From the NCBI GenBank assembly GCA_900543825.1, contig UQSR01000010.1, positions 1 through 43,019 of the forward strand: a DNA stretch of 43,019 nt, written 5' to 3'. The position numbers and the translations under genes are program-made. Below, one piece after another: positions 7,345-17,488 of this stretch. The notes under the pieces are model-generated. The model saw nothing but the letters and a program-made list of their open reading frames with translations. It did not search any database and was not told the DNA's origin. Within the stretch, counting starts at the first letter, position 1. Every line of letters begins with the position of its first letter. The stretch is from an uncultured Mycoplasmatota bacterium. Its GTDB lineage: Bacteria > Bacillota_I > Bacilli_A > RF39 > UBA660.

Positions 7345-10300
7345 ATGAAGAAAATAAATGATAAAAGTTTTTGGATAATTTTAATTATAAGCATTGTAAC
7401 TTTAACAATTTTGACTATAGGGGTAATCTTTTTAACAAAAGATTCAGAAAAAGAATTTTATAGTGCAGGATATATAATAAATAGTACTGCATCAAGCAGC
7501 AAAAAACTATATTTCAATGATAATACAGTTTATAAAGAAAACGTAAAAGAAGAATATGTTTTTAAGAATGCAGACAATAAAGAAGTAAGTACCAGCAAAG
7601 AAAACTTTATTCATTATTTAGATAAATCAATGTCATTTATGAAAAATGGTGTTATCCTTGACTTAGATAAATTCAATAAAAATCTAGTTCCATATTACAA
7701 TATTACAGATAAATCGATAATTAAATATAATAATGGTAGTTATTACATTGAAACATCCGACAAAACATTAATATTTAATAATTTCTTAGGAAGAATAACC
7801 GAAAACAAATATATTGTTGTAGGAAAAGATATAAGAGTTAAATTAGCAGGTAATGATAACACTGTTAGTGGAGATTATTTTGAAATACTATTTGTAGAAG
7901 ATGGTATAGTAAAAATAGAAAACCAAGAAGGAAGCTATCAAACCGTAGCGGATGGTACTGTCGTATTCGTAGGAGATAATACAAAAATAAATCTTGGCGA
8001 TAAGAATGTTATCTATAATGATGAAACAAAACTTTCTTTATCTGAGATGACTATTGATGGTAATGAAAATATTGATATCAAACCTAGCGATGGTAAAGTA
8101 AAATCAAATGATGACAAGAAAAATACTGATGGCACTACTGCTGGCAGTGGAGACAATAAAGGTGAAAATCAACCTGATGTAAAAAATAATCCTGAAAATA
8201 ATGAAGAAAATAAACCATCAGGAGGAGAATCAGGCGAAGGAGATACAACAAATTCAGTGTTAAAGCAAGAAGTATCAATAGATTTAATTTCTGCCAAAGT
8301 AGATACTCATAGTTTAAATGCAAGTTTCCAAGTAATAGATACCGGTAATTTTATTAAAGATGATTTATTATTGACATTGACAAACATAACTACAGGAGAA
8401 AGAGAGTTTTCTAAAATATTAGCTAATGCTCCTGATATACAAGAAGTAAATATAAATTCATTATCACCAAATTGTGATTATCTAATGACAATATCAGAAC
8501 AAAATAATAATAATGGTACACAATATTTTCAAAAAACATTTAAAACCGAAAGTTTAACACTAAATTTAGTTCGTGAAATGGTAACACAAAATTCATTATC
8601 ATATTCATTAGAATTTGGCGAAAATAATGATATCAAATCCGCTAATGTATCATTATATGATACCGAAGGAAATAAAGTAGGCAATACAATCACTATAACT
8701 AATGGTGAAGACAATAATATTTCTTTTGAGGAATTAACACACAATACAAAATATAAAGTAAAAGTAGATTCAGTTATTTTAAAAAATACCAATTATGCAA
8801 ATATATATACTATAGAAACATCTGATAAAACATTAAAAAATAAACCAACTTTAGGTGAAATATCAGTAGATACCGATAATGATAATAAAAGCTTTACTCT
8901 AAAAATGGAAAAACCACAAGATGAGGACTCAAGTATAACAAAATATACTTATGAAATTTATAAAGCAGATGATTTAACTGATGGTGAAATATTAAATGCT
9001 AAACCAGTTTATACTTTTAGTAGTGATACATTAAAAGAGCAAAAATTAAAATTAGGGGAAAATAATTTAGAAGATAAAACTGATTATTGTTTTAAAATGA
9101 TTGTAGAATATAATGATAACTATAAATATAACGAAATAGAAACAGGACTAAGTAATTATTTCCAAGTAATAGGTAGACCAACAATTGAATTCAAAGAAGA
9201 ATTAGTAGACTTTAATCAAATAGTCGGAACAGTAAAAATAAAAGATGAAGGCTGTACAATACCAAATGAAGGAAGAGAATGTAAAGACAAGCCTGAAATG
9301 AATAAAGTTAATGACTTTATAATTAGATATTATGGTGGTAATTCAACTACAAGAATAGCCATAAAAGATGTTAAGTTTGATCCTGAAACAATGGAATATA
9401 AACTAGCATTAAGTGGTTTAAAAGAAAATACTTTATATACATTTGAAGTATACGCCGATATAGATATGTATAATGGTAAAGGCTTACAAAAAGGTCAATA
9501 CATAGGAAGCTTTGCGGTAACTACAAAAGGAATAGAAGCATTGCAAATGCAAAATTGGAAGCAAAAACAATATAGTTTTGAAAACCCAATAGTAGTTAGT
9601 ACTGAAATGATATCTACTGTACCAGAAAGTGATTATGCCGATAAAATATCATCAATAACATTTAATTTATATAAAGGTGATACTAAGAATAATATTCAAA
9701 CAGCACCAATAGGAAGCTTTACCGAAACAGAAGATATAAAATCAAGATATTATAATAAAGAATTTGATTTAACTTCAAAAATGTTTGGTATAGAAAATCT
9801 AGATGCTTTAAGAGAAATATCTGGAGGAAAACTAAGTAGATATTATACACTTGAAGTAACAGATGCCTATGATAATAGCGGTACCAATAAATTTGATATA
9901 TTAAATAACAAATATGTATTTGAAACACCCGCTATGCTATTACTAGAAGATGAAGTAGCAGAACCAACCATAGCGGTAACAGAAATAACTAACGATACCG
10001 TAAAAGACGCCGATATGCAAGCAAAATACGGTGTAAGTTATGATAATAAATTAGATGGCTCAACAATAATAGGTTATGAAGTAAATGCAATATTTGATAA
10101 AGCAAAAATAGAAACATACTTCCAAGGTGAACATCCAATCACTAAATTAAACTTTTACGCCAAAGATCAAAGAAATAGATTAATTGAAACAAAAACAATC
10201 GATTTTACAACTACAGAAAATTATACAGCATATTTCTTCTTAGACTATGGAACTGATTATAAAGTAGAAGATGAAAAATTAGCTAGAGGAAACACATATA

Positions 10301-12921
10301 GCTTTTCATATGATATAAGTATTGATAGCAATAACGATGGAGCAGATGATTCTGTATTCCCATCAAATAAACCAATAAGTAAAACATTCACTTCAATTAA
10401 AAAAGATCCAATCTTTAAATTATATGTTGATAATAGTACCAAAGATTCAATAACATATAAATACTATGTTGAAGATATCGATAATGCCTTATTTAAAGAT
10501 GAAGGCGATAAATATAACTTCTACTACAAAGTAAATGATAGTGAAGAAGAAAATAGTATTGAATTTGAAAAAAGTAGTGATATAAAAACATTTACTATTT
10601 CAAACTTAAATAATTCTGATATATATAATTTAAGTTATAAAAGAGCAAATACCAAAACATCAGATCCTACTAAAATATCAATAGGAAAATACTATTTTGA
10701 TGGTTATTATAATTCAAAAGATTATAATATAGGATATAAATTAGTATATGGCAATTTTGATAATAGATTAAAAATAGTTTTAGATGACAATGAATTTTTA
10801 AATAGAATATCAACATACCTTCTAACATTAACATCAGGTAATGATAAATATGAAAAAGTTATATCAAACTTATCTGAATGTGATGATAATAAATGTATTA
10901 TTCTTGATTACAATGATATAGAATCATTCAAAGGTAAAGATATTCAGGTTTCATTAGTAGGATTTTATGACACAGGATATACAGGATTTAGTCAAAAATC
11001 ACTATTAGGAGATTACTTCCAAAGTTTAGGAGTAGTAGGAGAAAAAGATGCTTCTAAACTAGGATATGTTTTCCAAACAACATCATTAGAAATGCCAGGA
11101 CAATATTTATATTTAAATCCAAATGGCTCATATGCAACTTCAAACAAACCTACAGGAATATTTGGCTATGAAGTAAAAACAGAAAAAAATCAAAATGATG
11201 TATGGTATATAACATCAACTGATATTGTTGATAAAAGTAAAAATCAATTTATTAAATATGGTGACTTTATTAAGAAAGATGGTATAGCTAACTTAGGATT
11301 AAGTGGATTTAGAGATAAAAATACTAAATATACATTAAATCCAAAAGTTTTAGACAAAATAAATATTCAAACAGATAATAATAAATTCAAATTTACAAGT
11401 ATCACACCTAAAGTATCAACATCAAAACCAACACCAACAATTAATGGAACTGCTATGAACGTATATGTATCTGCAAGTGATAGCGTTTTAGAAAGTGACT
11501 TTATTAAAACAGATGGCAAATATAAATTCTATATAGATATTTATACTATGAAAACTTGTGGTGAAGATGAAAAAGATTGCAAAGAAGAATATGTTCCTGT
11601 AGACACAATTGAAACAGATTATGAAAGTCTAAAAAGTGAAATATCTTTTGCAGGATTAGATCCAGATACTAGATATTATTATAAAATATCTGCTGATATG
11701 AATAAAAATGGAGAAAATGTAAAAACACCATTATTCGATTATGAAAAAGAAGGCTATGTAGAATATATGGGTACTTTTAAAACTTTAGGAGCAGAAGAAA
11801 TACTTGATAGAGTAGCCTATAATTATGATTCAAAAACAATAGATAATGTATATCTAAACAGAATAATGAACTTAACAACATATTTGAAGAATAACAAAAA
11901 CTTTGATATTAAATATCAAGTACATAATCCAGATGGAGAATTAATATTTGATGGAAAAGTAACTAATGAAGAAATAAATGATGAAAACATCGGTAAAGGA
12001 AGAAAAGCAATATTATCAAGAGATATAACTAAAGATAATTTAGTATATGGAAACGATTATTATACTCTTACCGTTACTGCTATAACAACAGATAAAGGTA
12101 AAGAATTAAAATTATTCGAAGACACAATGTCTGATAAAAATATTACAGCGGGTCAAAACTTCCACGAATTAAAAGAACCATCATTTACGATAAAACAAGA
12201 AGCAATAGTAAATAAAAATGATTCAGGATTCACATATGGAATTAAATACATTATCACATTAGAAGATAGAGATAAAGTAATTAAAGATGGATTATTATTT
12301 ATAGAATTACAAGATGCTGATTACAACCATGTATGTCCAGCAGGTAATGAAGATAACTGTAGCAAAACTATTAATTTAGCTAAATATGGTAGCAATCAAA
12401 TAGAAATAACATTCACTAATTTAAAACCAGATACCAACTATTCAATTTATGTATCATCAGATATATATAGAAATAATATTTCTTTACCAGATGAAGAAAA
12501 AGAAACAAAAATATATGCAAGAAAGAGTCAATATACAAAGAGTGAATTAGGATTCTCCCTAGGAGCAGTAACTCCAACCGCACTATCAAACAATAAAGTA
12601 TTAATAACATTTAAAGGAGCAACTAATTTACAAGAGTATATAGCAGGTATTGAATACTCAATGACAGTTGAAGGATTTGGTAAAGTAGGTTCAGGCTTAA
12701 TAGGACAAAGTAATACTACTACTGGTAATCAATTAGTATTTAAACTAGATAAAGATGAATATCCAACCGTAGAAGTAACAACAGATGAGAATCAAAAGTT
12801 AGGATTAAATAACAATATAAAATTAATATACTATTATAAAGATAAAAATGGAAAAATAACTGCTCTAAAAATAGGGGATAGTACTAGTGATTCTAAGACA
12901 TTCAAATATGAAGGAAAATAG
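7345..12921 (+). CDS. Giant membrane-anchored surface protein with Fn3-like repeats
   Basis: 1858 residues, not assigned to a named family. One membrane segment at about 9-31 leaves the rest outside the cell. Residues 35-250 form a beta-rich module (FYSAGYII, IIKYNNGSYYIET, TVVFVGDNTKI). A charged, low-complexity linker (Gly/Asn/Asp/Lys/Glu) spans about 250-305. The rest is a chain of fibronectin-III-like domains, recognised by the recurring L.P.T.Y consensus: LSPNCDYLMTI, LTHNTKYKVKV, LKENTLYTFEVY, LDPDTRYYYKI and LKPDTNYSIYV. There is no LPXTG motif, so anchoring is by the N-terminus. The start is ATG 7345 after GGTGAT. First gene of a three-gene operon whose proteins share the same N-terminal design. 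Likely a stalk, adhesin or envelope scaffold (inference). Confidence 0.85.
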   Translation: MKKINDKSFWIILIISIVTLTILTIGVIFLTKDSEKEFYSAGYIINSTASSSKKLYFNDNTVYKENVKEEYVFKNADNKEVSTSKENFIHYLDKSMSFMKNGVILDLDKFNKNLVPYYNITDKSIIKYNNGSYYIETSDKTLIFNNFLGRITENKYIVVGKDIRVKLAGNDNTVSGDYFEILFVEDGIVKIENQEGSYQTVADGTVVFVGDNTKINLGDKNVIYNDETKLSLSEMTIDGNENIDIKPSDGKVKSNDDKKNTDGTTAGSGDNKGENQPDVKNNPENNEENKPSGGESGEGDTTNSVLKQEVSIDLISAKVDTHSLNASFQVIDTGNFIKDDLLLTLTNITTGEREFSKILANAPDIQEVNINSLSPNCDYLMTISEQNNNNGTQYFQKTFKTESLTLNLVREMVTQNSLSYSLEFGENNDIKSANVSLYDTEGNKVGNTITITNGEDNNISFEELTHNTKYKVKVDSVILKNTNYANIYTIETSDKTLKNKPTLGEISVDTDNDNKSFTLKMEKPQDEDSSITKYTYEIYKADDLTDGEILNAKPVYTFSSDTLKEQKLKLGENNLEDKTDYCFKMIVEYNDNYKYNEIETGLSNYFQVIGRPTIEFKEELVDFNQIVGTVKIKDEGCTIPNEGRECKDKPEMNKVNDFIIRYYGGNSTTRIAIKDVKFDPETMEYKLALSGLKENTLYTFEVYADIDMYNGKGLQKGQYIGSFAVTTKGIEALQMQNWKQKQYSFENPIVVSTEMISTVPESDYADKISSITFNLYKGDTKNNIQTAPIGSFTETEDIKSRYYNKEFDLTSKMFGIENLDALREISGGKLSRYYTLEVTDAYDNSGTNKFDILNNKYVFETPAMLLLEDEVAEPTIAVTEITNDTVKDADMQAKYGVSYDNKLDGSTIIGYEVNAIFDKAKIETYFQGEHPITKLNFYAKDQRNRLIETKTIDFTTTENYTAYFFLDYGTDYKVEDEKLARGNTYSFSYDISIDSNNDGADDSVFPSNKPISKTFTSIKKDPIFKLYVDNSTKDSITYKYYVEDIDNALFKDEGDKYNFYYKVNDSEEENSIEFEKSSDIKTFTISNLNNSDIYNLSYKRANTKTSDPTKISIGKYYFDGYYNSKDYNIGYKLVYGNFDNRLKIVLDDNEFLNRISTYLLTLTSGNDKYEKVISNLSECDDNKCIILDYNDIESFKGKDIQVSLVGFYDTGYTGFSQKSLLGDYFQSLGVVGEKDASKLGYVFQTTSLEMPGQYLYLNPNGSYATSNKPTGIFGYEVKTEKNQNDVWYITSTDIVDKSKNQFIKYGDFIKKDGIANLGLSGFRDKNTKYTLNPKVLDKINIQTDNNKFKFTSITPKVSTSKPTPTINGTAMNVYVSASDSVLESDFIKTDGKYKFYIDIYTMKTCGEDEKDCKEEYVPVDTIETDYESLKSEISFAGLDPDTRYYYKISADMNKNGENVKTPLFDYEKEGYVEYMGTFKTLGAEEILDRVAYNYDSKTIDNVYLNRIMNLTTYLKNNKNFDIKYQVHNPDGELIFDGKVTNEEINDENIGKGRKAILSRDITKDNLVYGNDYYTLTVTAITTDKGKELKLFEDTMSDKNITAGQNFHELKEPSFTIKQEAIVNKNDSGFTYGIKYIITLEDRDKVIKDGLLFIELQDADYNHVCPAGNEDNCSKTINLAKYGSNQIEITFTNLKPDTNYSIYVSSDIYRNNISLPDEEKETKIYARKSQYTKSELGFSLGAVTPTALSNNKVLITFKGATNLQEYIAGIEYSMTVEGFGKVGSGLIGQSNTTTGNQLVFKLDKDEYPTVEVTTDENQKLGLNNNIKLIYYYKDKNGKITALKIGDSTSDSKTFKYEGK

Positions 12922-12935
12922 AAAGGATGATATAA

Positions 12936-14354
12936 ATGAGAAAATATGATAAAAAAAACAAGAGAAATATAGGCATAATATTAGTAATTTCAGCATTGAT
13001 AATTGTCATGTTTTCTCTAGTTATCAACCTATTTTTATCACGAGATAAAAACGAATATAAAGTAGAAGAAAAAACATTAGTATTTGATAAAGATAAAACC
13101 ATAATAAAAACAGAAAAACCAGCAGTTATAAAGACCAAATGGAATAAAAAATATTATCTAATTCAAGATAAAATAAGTACCGAATTAGGCAATACCGCCA
13201 TTACATATAATGAAGATACAGGAGTTTTGAAACTTTATGGAAAATATTATGAAATTAGTAGTGGTGATGAAATAAATATAACTAGTGGTGAAACAGTAAT
13301 TAAAAGCACCGCTTTAACAAAATTCTATAAATTAGAAGATCGAAAATATTTAGTAGTAGATAAAGAAATAAAATCGGCAGATGGATTATTATCAACAAGT
13401 GATTTCTTAATGATTGATCTAGACAAGGCAGGAAATGCAACACTTACAAATCACAAAGTAAATCTAAAAACATTCTCTGCCACTACCATCGTAACATCAA
13501 ATTACACATTTGATATAGCAAATGAAATATTAGTATATGGTAGCGATAAAATAGATTTAAAGAAAATAATAGGATCTTCTAATACCTATACTAAAGAAGA
13601 TTTAATACCAGAAGAAGATAATAATAAAGGAAACTCATCTGAAAGCAATACAACTGCTAATAATGGTGTAACTGGTGTAACCGATAATAGTATAGCTAAT
13701 GGAAATAATACCACTAATGGTGGAAATGGTAGCAAAGGTAATACAGGCAAAAATAATGTAGTTATTGAAGAAATAAAGAAAGCTACTAAAAGAACATCAG
13801 TCATAGCGGTAACAAGTACTGTAAATAAAATTAGTGTTGATTATGTAATATATGATCCTAAAAAAGAATATTCATCAGTATATATGGAAGTAAAAAAAGA
13901 AAATTCAAGCAATATTGATACCATATATTTAAATAGTGGTTCAACATCATACGAAATAAGTAATAATGTATTTCCAAATACAAATTATGAATTAACATTT
14001 AAATATAGTTATATAGATGATGAAAATCAGATGCACGTTGAAACATTTGATAAAGTTAATATAACTACTAAAAAACCACAAGTATCATTAAAGGTAACAA
14101 GAACAAGTAAAGATGGAATAGATTATTTAGTTACAACAGACAATAGTTATCCATTAACATCAGGTACATTAACTGTAACAAAAAATGGTGAAGTAGTATC
14201 AACAAATGAAATAACATTAAATGGAAATACAGTAGGACATGCACCAATTACAGGACTACAAGAAGAAGATTCCATATCTCTAAGTTTAACAAATATAAAA
14301 TCAAATGAAACAGTAATTAAAGATTTAAGTTCTAACTATAAATTTAGATATTAA
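12936..14354 (+). CDS. Membrane-anchored surface protein, related to the upstream giant protein
   Basis: 472 residues, unknown family. Basic N-terminus, one membrane segment at about 13-35, then a beta-rich module (about 45-225: TLVFDKDKTII, AITYNEDTGVLKLY, TFDIANEILVYGSDKID) that matches the giant protein in position and style. A Gly/Asn/Ser/Thr linker at about 230-275 leads to one or two Fn3-like domains (VFPNTNYELTFKY near 347; the last strand set ends at the C-terminus). It starts 14 bases after the previous stop with AGAAAGGATG as ribosome site, so it is in the same operon. It reads as a short version of the giant protein with fewer Fn3 domains. Confidence 0.82.
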   Translation: MRKYDKKNKRNIGIILVISALIIVMFSLVINLFLSRDKNEYKVEEKTLVFDKDKTIIKTEKPAVIKTKWNKKYYLIQDKISTELGNTAITYNEDTGVLKLYGKYYEISSGDEINITSGETVIKSTALTKFYKLEDRKYLVVDKEIKSADGLLSTSDFLMIDLDKAGNATLTNHKVNLKTFSATTIVTSNYTFDIANEILVYGSDKIDLKKIIGSSNTYTKEDLIPEEDNNKGNSSESNTTANNGVTGVTDNSIANGNNTTNGGNGSKGNTGKNNVVIEEIKKATKRTSVIAVTSTVNKISVDYVIYDPKKEYSSVYMEVKKENSSNIDTIYLNSGSTSYEISNNVFPNTNYELTFKYSYIDDENQMHVETFDKVNITTKKPQVSLKVTRTSKDGIDYLVTTDNSYPLTSGTLTVTKNGEVVSTNEITLNGNTVGHAPITGLQEEDSISLSLTNIKSNETVIKDLSSNYKFRY

Positions 14355-14366
14355 GAAGGTGAAAAA

Positions 14367-15089
14367 ATGAAAAAATTCATAAAAGAAAAATATAACATAT
14401 TAATACCAGTATTTCTTATTATAGTTATTTTAATAGCGGTATTCCTATATGCTAGAGAATATAAAAATAATAGATATGCCAAAACAGAAGAAGTAGATGT
14501 ATATCAATATTTTTCCGGTTTAAAGTTAGAATATAAAGCAAAAATATCCCGTAACAAAAAAAATGTTATATTAAAGTATGAACCCAAAGATGAAGTAGTA
14601 AATTTAAGTAGCATACCAATATACATAAAAGGTAAAGATAATGTAATATTCCCTAAAGCAATGTCAATAATATTTCCAATAAAAGATGAAGTATATAGCA
14701 TATCATCTTTAGCAGAAGTATATAAAAAAAATAATTTATATTATCTAAATCAAAAAAATATAAATACTCCTCAAGATCATGCCTTTTATTATGATGGTAT
14801 TGACCTATACTTTTTCCCTGAAGCTACCACTATTGAAGTTGGTAGTCAAAAGATAGAATTAAGTCCAATGTCATATTTAAACTGTTCATATCAAAGCCTA
14901 TTAGAGTATTATGATAAGGCAAATGATACGTATAAAAAAATAGATATAACTGATGAAAATGTAATAGTTTCAAATGATTACTATAAAATAGATGTTACAC
15001 TTGATAAAGTAATATATCAAAATAGTTTCCGTATTTTAGATAATGACTTTAGTTCATTACCTAAAATAAATGAAAAAGAAAACAAATAA
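14367..15089 (+). CDS. Membrane-anchored surface protein, short third member of the operon
   Basis: 240 residues, unknown family. Membrane segment at about 9-27 (ILIPVFLIIVILIAVFLYA), then a beta-rich exterior module of about 190 residues (VILKYEPKDEVVNL, HAFYYDGIDLYFFPEATTIEV) comparable to the N-terminal modules of the two proteins before it. It has no linker and no Fn3 domains. It starts 12 bases after the preceding stop with AAGAAGGTGA as ribosome site. The graded set (module alone, module plus one or two Fn3, module plus many Fn3) suggests components of one assembly (inference). Confidence 0.8.
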   Translation: MKKFIKEKYNILIPVFLIIVILIAVFLYAREYKNNRYAKTEEVDVYQYFSGLKLEYKAKISRNKKNVILKYEPKDEVVNLSSIPIYIKGKDNVIFPKAMSIIFPIKDEVYSISSLAEVYKKNNLYYLNQKNINTPQDHAFYYDGIDLYFFPEATTIEVGSQKIELSPMSYLNCSYQSLLEYYDKANDTYKKIDITDENVIVSNDYYKIDVTLDKVIYQNSFRILDNDFSSLPKINEKENK

Positions 15090-15130
15090 TATAAAAAAAT
15101 AAATATCATATACTTATGATAGGTGAGTAT

Positions 15131-15784
15131 ATGAAAAATAAAATACTAAATATAATAAAAATAGCAGTTATTATTGAGTTACTAGTAGCATTACTGAACT
15201 TCAATTTAACTACTATTTTTTTATCATTATTTACATTATTTCTATTGTTTTTAACAGACTATATCAAAAAAAAATTAGAAATACCATATAAATTACAACT
15301 ACTAATATATATATTTATTATAGGAACAGAAGTATTAGGAGAAATACATAACCTATATAATAAAGTATGGTACTATGATGATATAATGCATACATTAAGC
15401 TCATTTATAGTAGCAGCATTATCAATATACATATTAAATAAAATAACCAAGGATAACAATAAAAAATTAGTAGTAGTATTTTCATTTATATTACCCATGG
15501 CCGTAGCGGCTATTTGGGAAATAACAGAATTTACTATTGATAATGTATTTAATAAAGACATGCAAAAAGATACCGTTGTAAATAATATAACATCAACATT
15601 ATTTTCCCCAGATAAAAATAAAGCCGTAAAAAAAGAAATAAATTCTCTTTATATAAATAACATAGATTTTATTCAAGAATATGGTGGATATATAGATATA
15701 GGATTATATGATACGATGGAAGATATGATATGTGCATTATTAGGAGCATTATTATTTATAATAAAAAAATTAGCGGAGCCTTAA
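15131..15784 (+). CDS. DUF2238 (YjdF-like) integral membrane protein
   Basis: 217 residues with about six hydrophobic segments. Family signature residues are visible: WYYDDIMHTLSSF near 81-93, IWEITEFTID near 134-143 and GLYDTMEDMICALLGALL near the C-terminus, the pattern of acidic and His residues seen in YjdF/DUF2238 proteins. Function of the family is unknown. The start is ATG 15131, directly preceded by AGGTGAG; an ATG at 15116 is in frame but has no ribosome site. Its end overlaps the convergent transglutaminase-like gene by 4 bases. Confidence 0.8.
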   Translation: MKNKILNIIKIAVIIELLVALLNFNLTTIFLSLFTLFLLFLTDYIKKKLEIPYKLQLLIYIFIIGTEVLGEIHNLYNKVWYYDDIMHTLSSFIVAALSIYILNKITKDNNKKLVVVFSFILPMAVAAIWEITEFTIDNVFNKDMQKDTVVNNITSTLFSPDKNKAVKKEINSLYINNIDFIQEYGGYIDIGLYDTMEDMICALLGALLFIIKKLAEP

Positions 15785-15796
15785 ACAGCTTCGCTA
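15771..15796. terminator. Bidirectional terminator between convergent genes
   Basis: TAGCGGAGC pairs with GCTTCGCTA (one G-U pair). A-rich sequence before it and T-rich sequence after it serve both strands. The hairpin overlaps the last codons of both genes. Confidence 0.75.
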
Positions 15797-16719
15797 TATA
15801 TATTTTTATCAAAAGTATGCGTACCATCATTAATTTTTTCTAATGTCTTAGTACTAATCAAAAAGTAAGTATCTCTATTAATATTAATATCACTAATAGG
15901 ATCATCCCAAGTAAGATCCAAATGATACCATTTACCATCTAAATAAACCAAATTCCAAATATGTTCTTCATTACTAATTTTATAATTAATAACATTCATT
16001 TTATCCAAGAATATTTCCATAGCATCAGCATATCCGTTGCAGGTACCATATCCTTCGATTAAAACACCATAAGCAGTATTAGATTTATAAGTATCATCAT
16101 TTTTATTTTCATATTTAAGCTTATCATATTCAGTATGATCAATAATATAATCATGAATAGCTCTAATTTTTTCTTTAGGGGGCATATTATTATTTACATT
16201 TTCACTAAGTATTTTATCAACCTTATTATTAATTTCATTAATTTCATCTTGCGTATAGGCCCTATTAATAGTAATACCTATTTTATAATCCCCACCATAA
16301 CTAATTTTAACATTATTAGAACTATTATAAGGATGAACAAAATTATTAAGAGTTGAAATAACCTTTTTAAATTCAGCTCCATTATAAGCAGTTAATGTAT
16401 TAATATCATTAATATAATTAGTATAATCACTATCAATATATCTTTCAATATAATCAGTACCACTATTAATAGCATAGTAAATAGAATTTATTAAATCATT
16501 TCTGTTCTTAATTCCACTTTCAGTATAATCATCAACATAATTAAAATTATCATCTTTATAATAATCATTAATATTGATTTTAGAATATTTCTTATCTATT
16601 GTATATTCATAATATTTATAAACAATTTTATCCTTTTGAAAAGCACAAATTGTAACCACAACAATTGCAATAAAGCCAGTAACTAATATAGCCTTACCAT
16701 ATTTATTCTTTTTATTCAT
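15781..16719 (-). CDS. Membrane-anchored transglutaminase-like protein
   Basis: 312 residues with an N-terminal membrane segment at about 10-30 and an exterior transglutaminase-like (papain-fold) domain in the second half. The triad can be read: Cys in YGTCNGYADA, His in EEHIWNLVYL and Asp in DLTWDDP. PPKEKIRAIHDYIID before the Cys is the usual lead-in helix. Bacterial members act as proteases or cross-linking enzymes on envelope proteins; the substrate is not known. The start is ATG 16719, because AGGTGG lies 5 bases upstream; a GTG at 16728 falls within that site. It is the only protein gene on the minus strand in this window and sits next to the three surface proteins, so processing or cross-linking of those is possible (inference). 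Confidence 0.88.
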   Translation of the reverse strand: MNKKNKYGKAILVTGFIAIVVVTICAFQKDKIVYKYYEYTIDKKYSKININDYYKDDNFNYVDDYTESGIKNRNDLINSIYYAINSGTDYIERYIDSDYTNYINDINTLTAYNGAEFKKVISTLNNFVHPYNSSNNVKISYGGDYKIGITINRAYTQDEINEINNKVDKILSENVNNNMPPKEKIRAIHDYIIDHTEYDKLKYENKNDDTYKSNTAYGVLIEGYGTCNGYADAMEIFLDKMNVINYKISNEEHIWNLVYLDGKWYHLDLTWDDPISDININRDTYFLISTKTLEKINDGTHTFDKNIYSEAV

Positions 16720-16739
16720 ATTGGCCACCTCATATTTTC

Positions 16740-16768
16740 ATTATACCATTTAAGTATAACTTGGTAAA
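16740..16768 (-). promoter_or_regulatory. Promoter of the transglutaminase-like gene
   Basis: On the minus strand: TTTACC (16768-16763), a 17-base spacer and TGGTATAAT, an extended -10 ending at 16740. Confidence 0.75.
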
Positions 16769-16872
16769 GAAAAAAATATAACATTTTAAATAAAAATACT
16801 AAACCATAGTAAGTACAAAGATAATAGTGTCAAGATAAGTAAAGTAAATAATAGTTAAATAAATAAAAATAA

Positions 16873-16901
16873 TTTACTTCTTTGTCATAATTTGGTATAA
16901 T
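16873..16901 (+). promoter_or_regulatory. Promoter of the kinase-alaS operon
   Basis: TTTACT at 16873-16878, a 17-base spacer and TGGTATAAT (TATAAT at 16896-16901). It has the same architecture as the divergent promoter at 16768. No T-box leader lies between it and the coding region. Confidence 0.75.
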
Positions 16902-16930
16902 AAAAAAGAAATATGAAAGGTCTGGTAAAT

Positions 16931-17488
16931 ATGGAAATAATAAATAAACATCCAAAAATATACTTATTAAGTGGAAAGGCAAGAAATGGTAAGGATACTA
17001 CCGCGGAATTCTTAAAAAAATTTTATGAAGCTGATGGAAAAAAAGTAATATACTCTAGAGCAGGAAAATATATAAAATTTTATGCTAGTGAAATGACTGG
17101 TTGGGATGGCAAAGAAGAAACAAAACCAAGACAGTTGTTGCAGGAATTAGGAACTGATGTTATTAGAAATAAGCTAAATAAAGCTGATATGTTGATAGAA
17201 AGACAATTAGATGATATAGAAATATATTCATATTTTTATGATGCTATAATAGTTCCTGATATAAGATTACCAAAAGAAATAGATAGTGTTAAAGCAAAAT
17301 TTGATAATGTAGTGGCCATCCACATAAATAGAATAAATTTTGAATCAGATTTATCTTCAAATCAACAAAGCCATATAACAGAAACCGCTATGGACAATTA
17401 TACAAACTTTGATTATGAAGTAACTAATGATACATTAGAACAATTAGAAAAAGATATATACAAAATATATAAGGAGGAGACAAAATGA
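16931..17488 (+). CDS. Small P-loop kinase, deoxynucleoside-monophosphate-kinase-like
   Basis: 185 residues. The Walker A loop LSGKARNGKDTTAEFL (about 13-28) carries GKARNGKDT, typical of the phage-type dNMP kinases and related cytidylate/adenylate kinase folds. Later features are an LLQELGTDVIR segment near 70-80 and VPDIRLPKEID near 109-119, matching the substrate/lid region of that group. The start is uncertain: ATG 16931 has AAAGG 10 bases upstream, while ATG 16913 lies only a few bases after the expected transcription start. Its 3' end contains the ribosome site of alaS (AAGGAGGAG) and overlaps the alaS start by 4 bases. Exact substrate unknown. Confidence 0.75.
   Translation: MEIINKHPKIYLLSGKARNGKDTTAEFLKKFYEADGKKVIYSRAGKYIKFYASEMTGWDGKEETKPRQLLQELGTDVIRNKLNKADMLIERQLDDIEIYSYFYDAIIVPDIRLPKEIDSVKAKFDNVVAIHINRINFESDLSSNQQSHITETAMDNYTNFDYEVTNDTLEQLEKDIYKIYKEETK

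Noticed and set aside
13586..13804. Minus-strand frames opposite the large surface-protein genes
   Set aside because: They are open only because the plus-strand Asn/Gly/Thr codons rarely give stops on the complement; no ribosome sites or family features.
16741..16930. T-box leader ahead of the alaS operon
   Set aside because: The gap is about 170 bases, holds two divergent promoters, and contains no T-box core (TGGNACCGCG type) or terminator.
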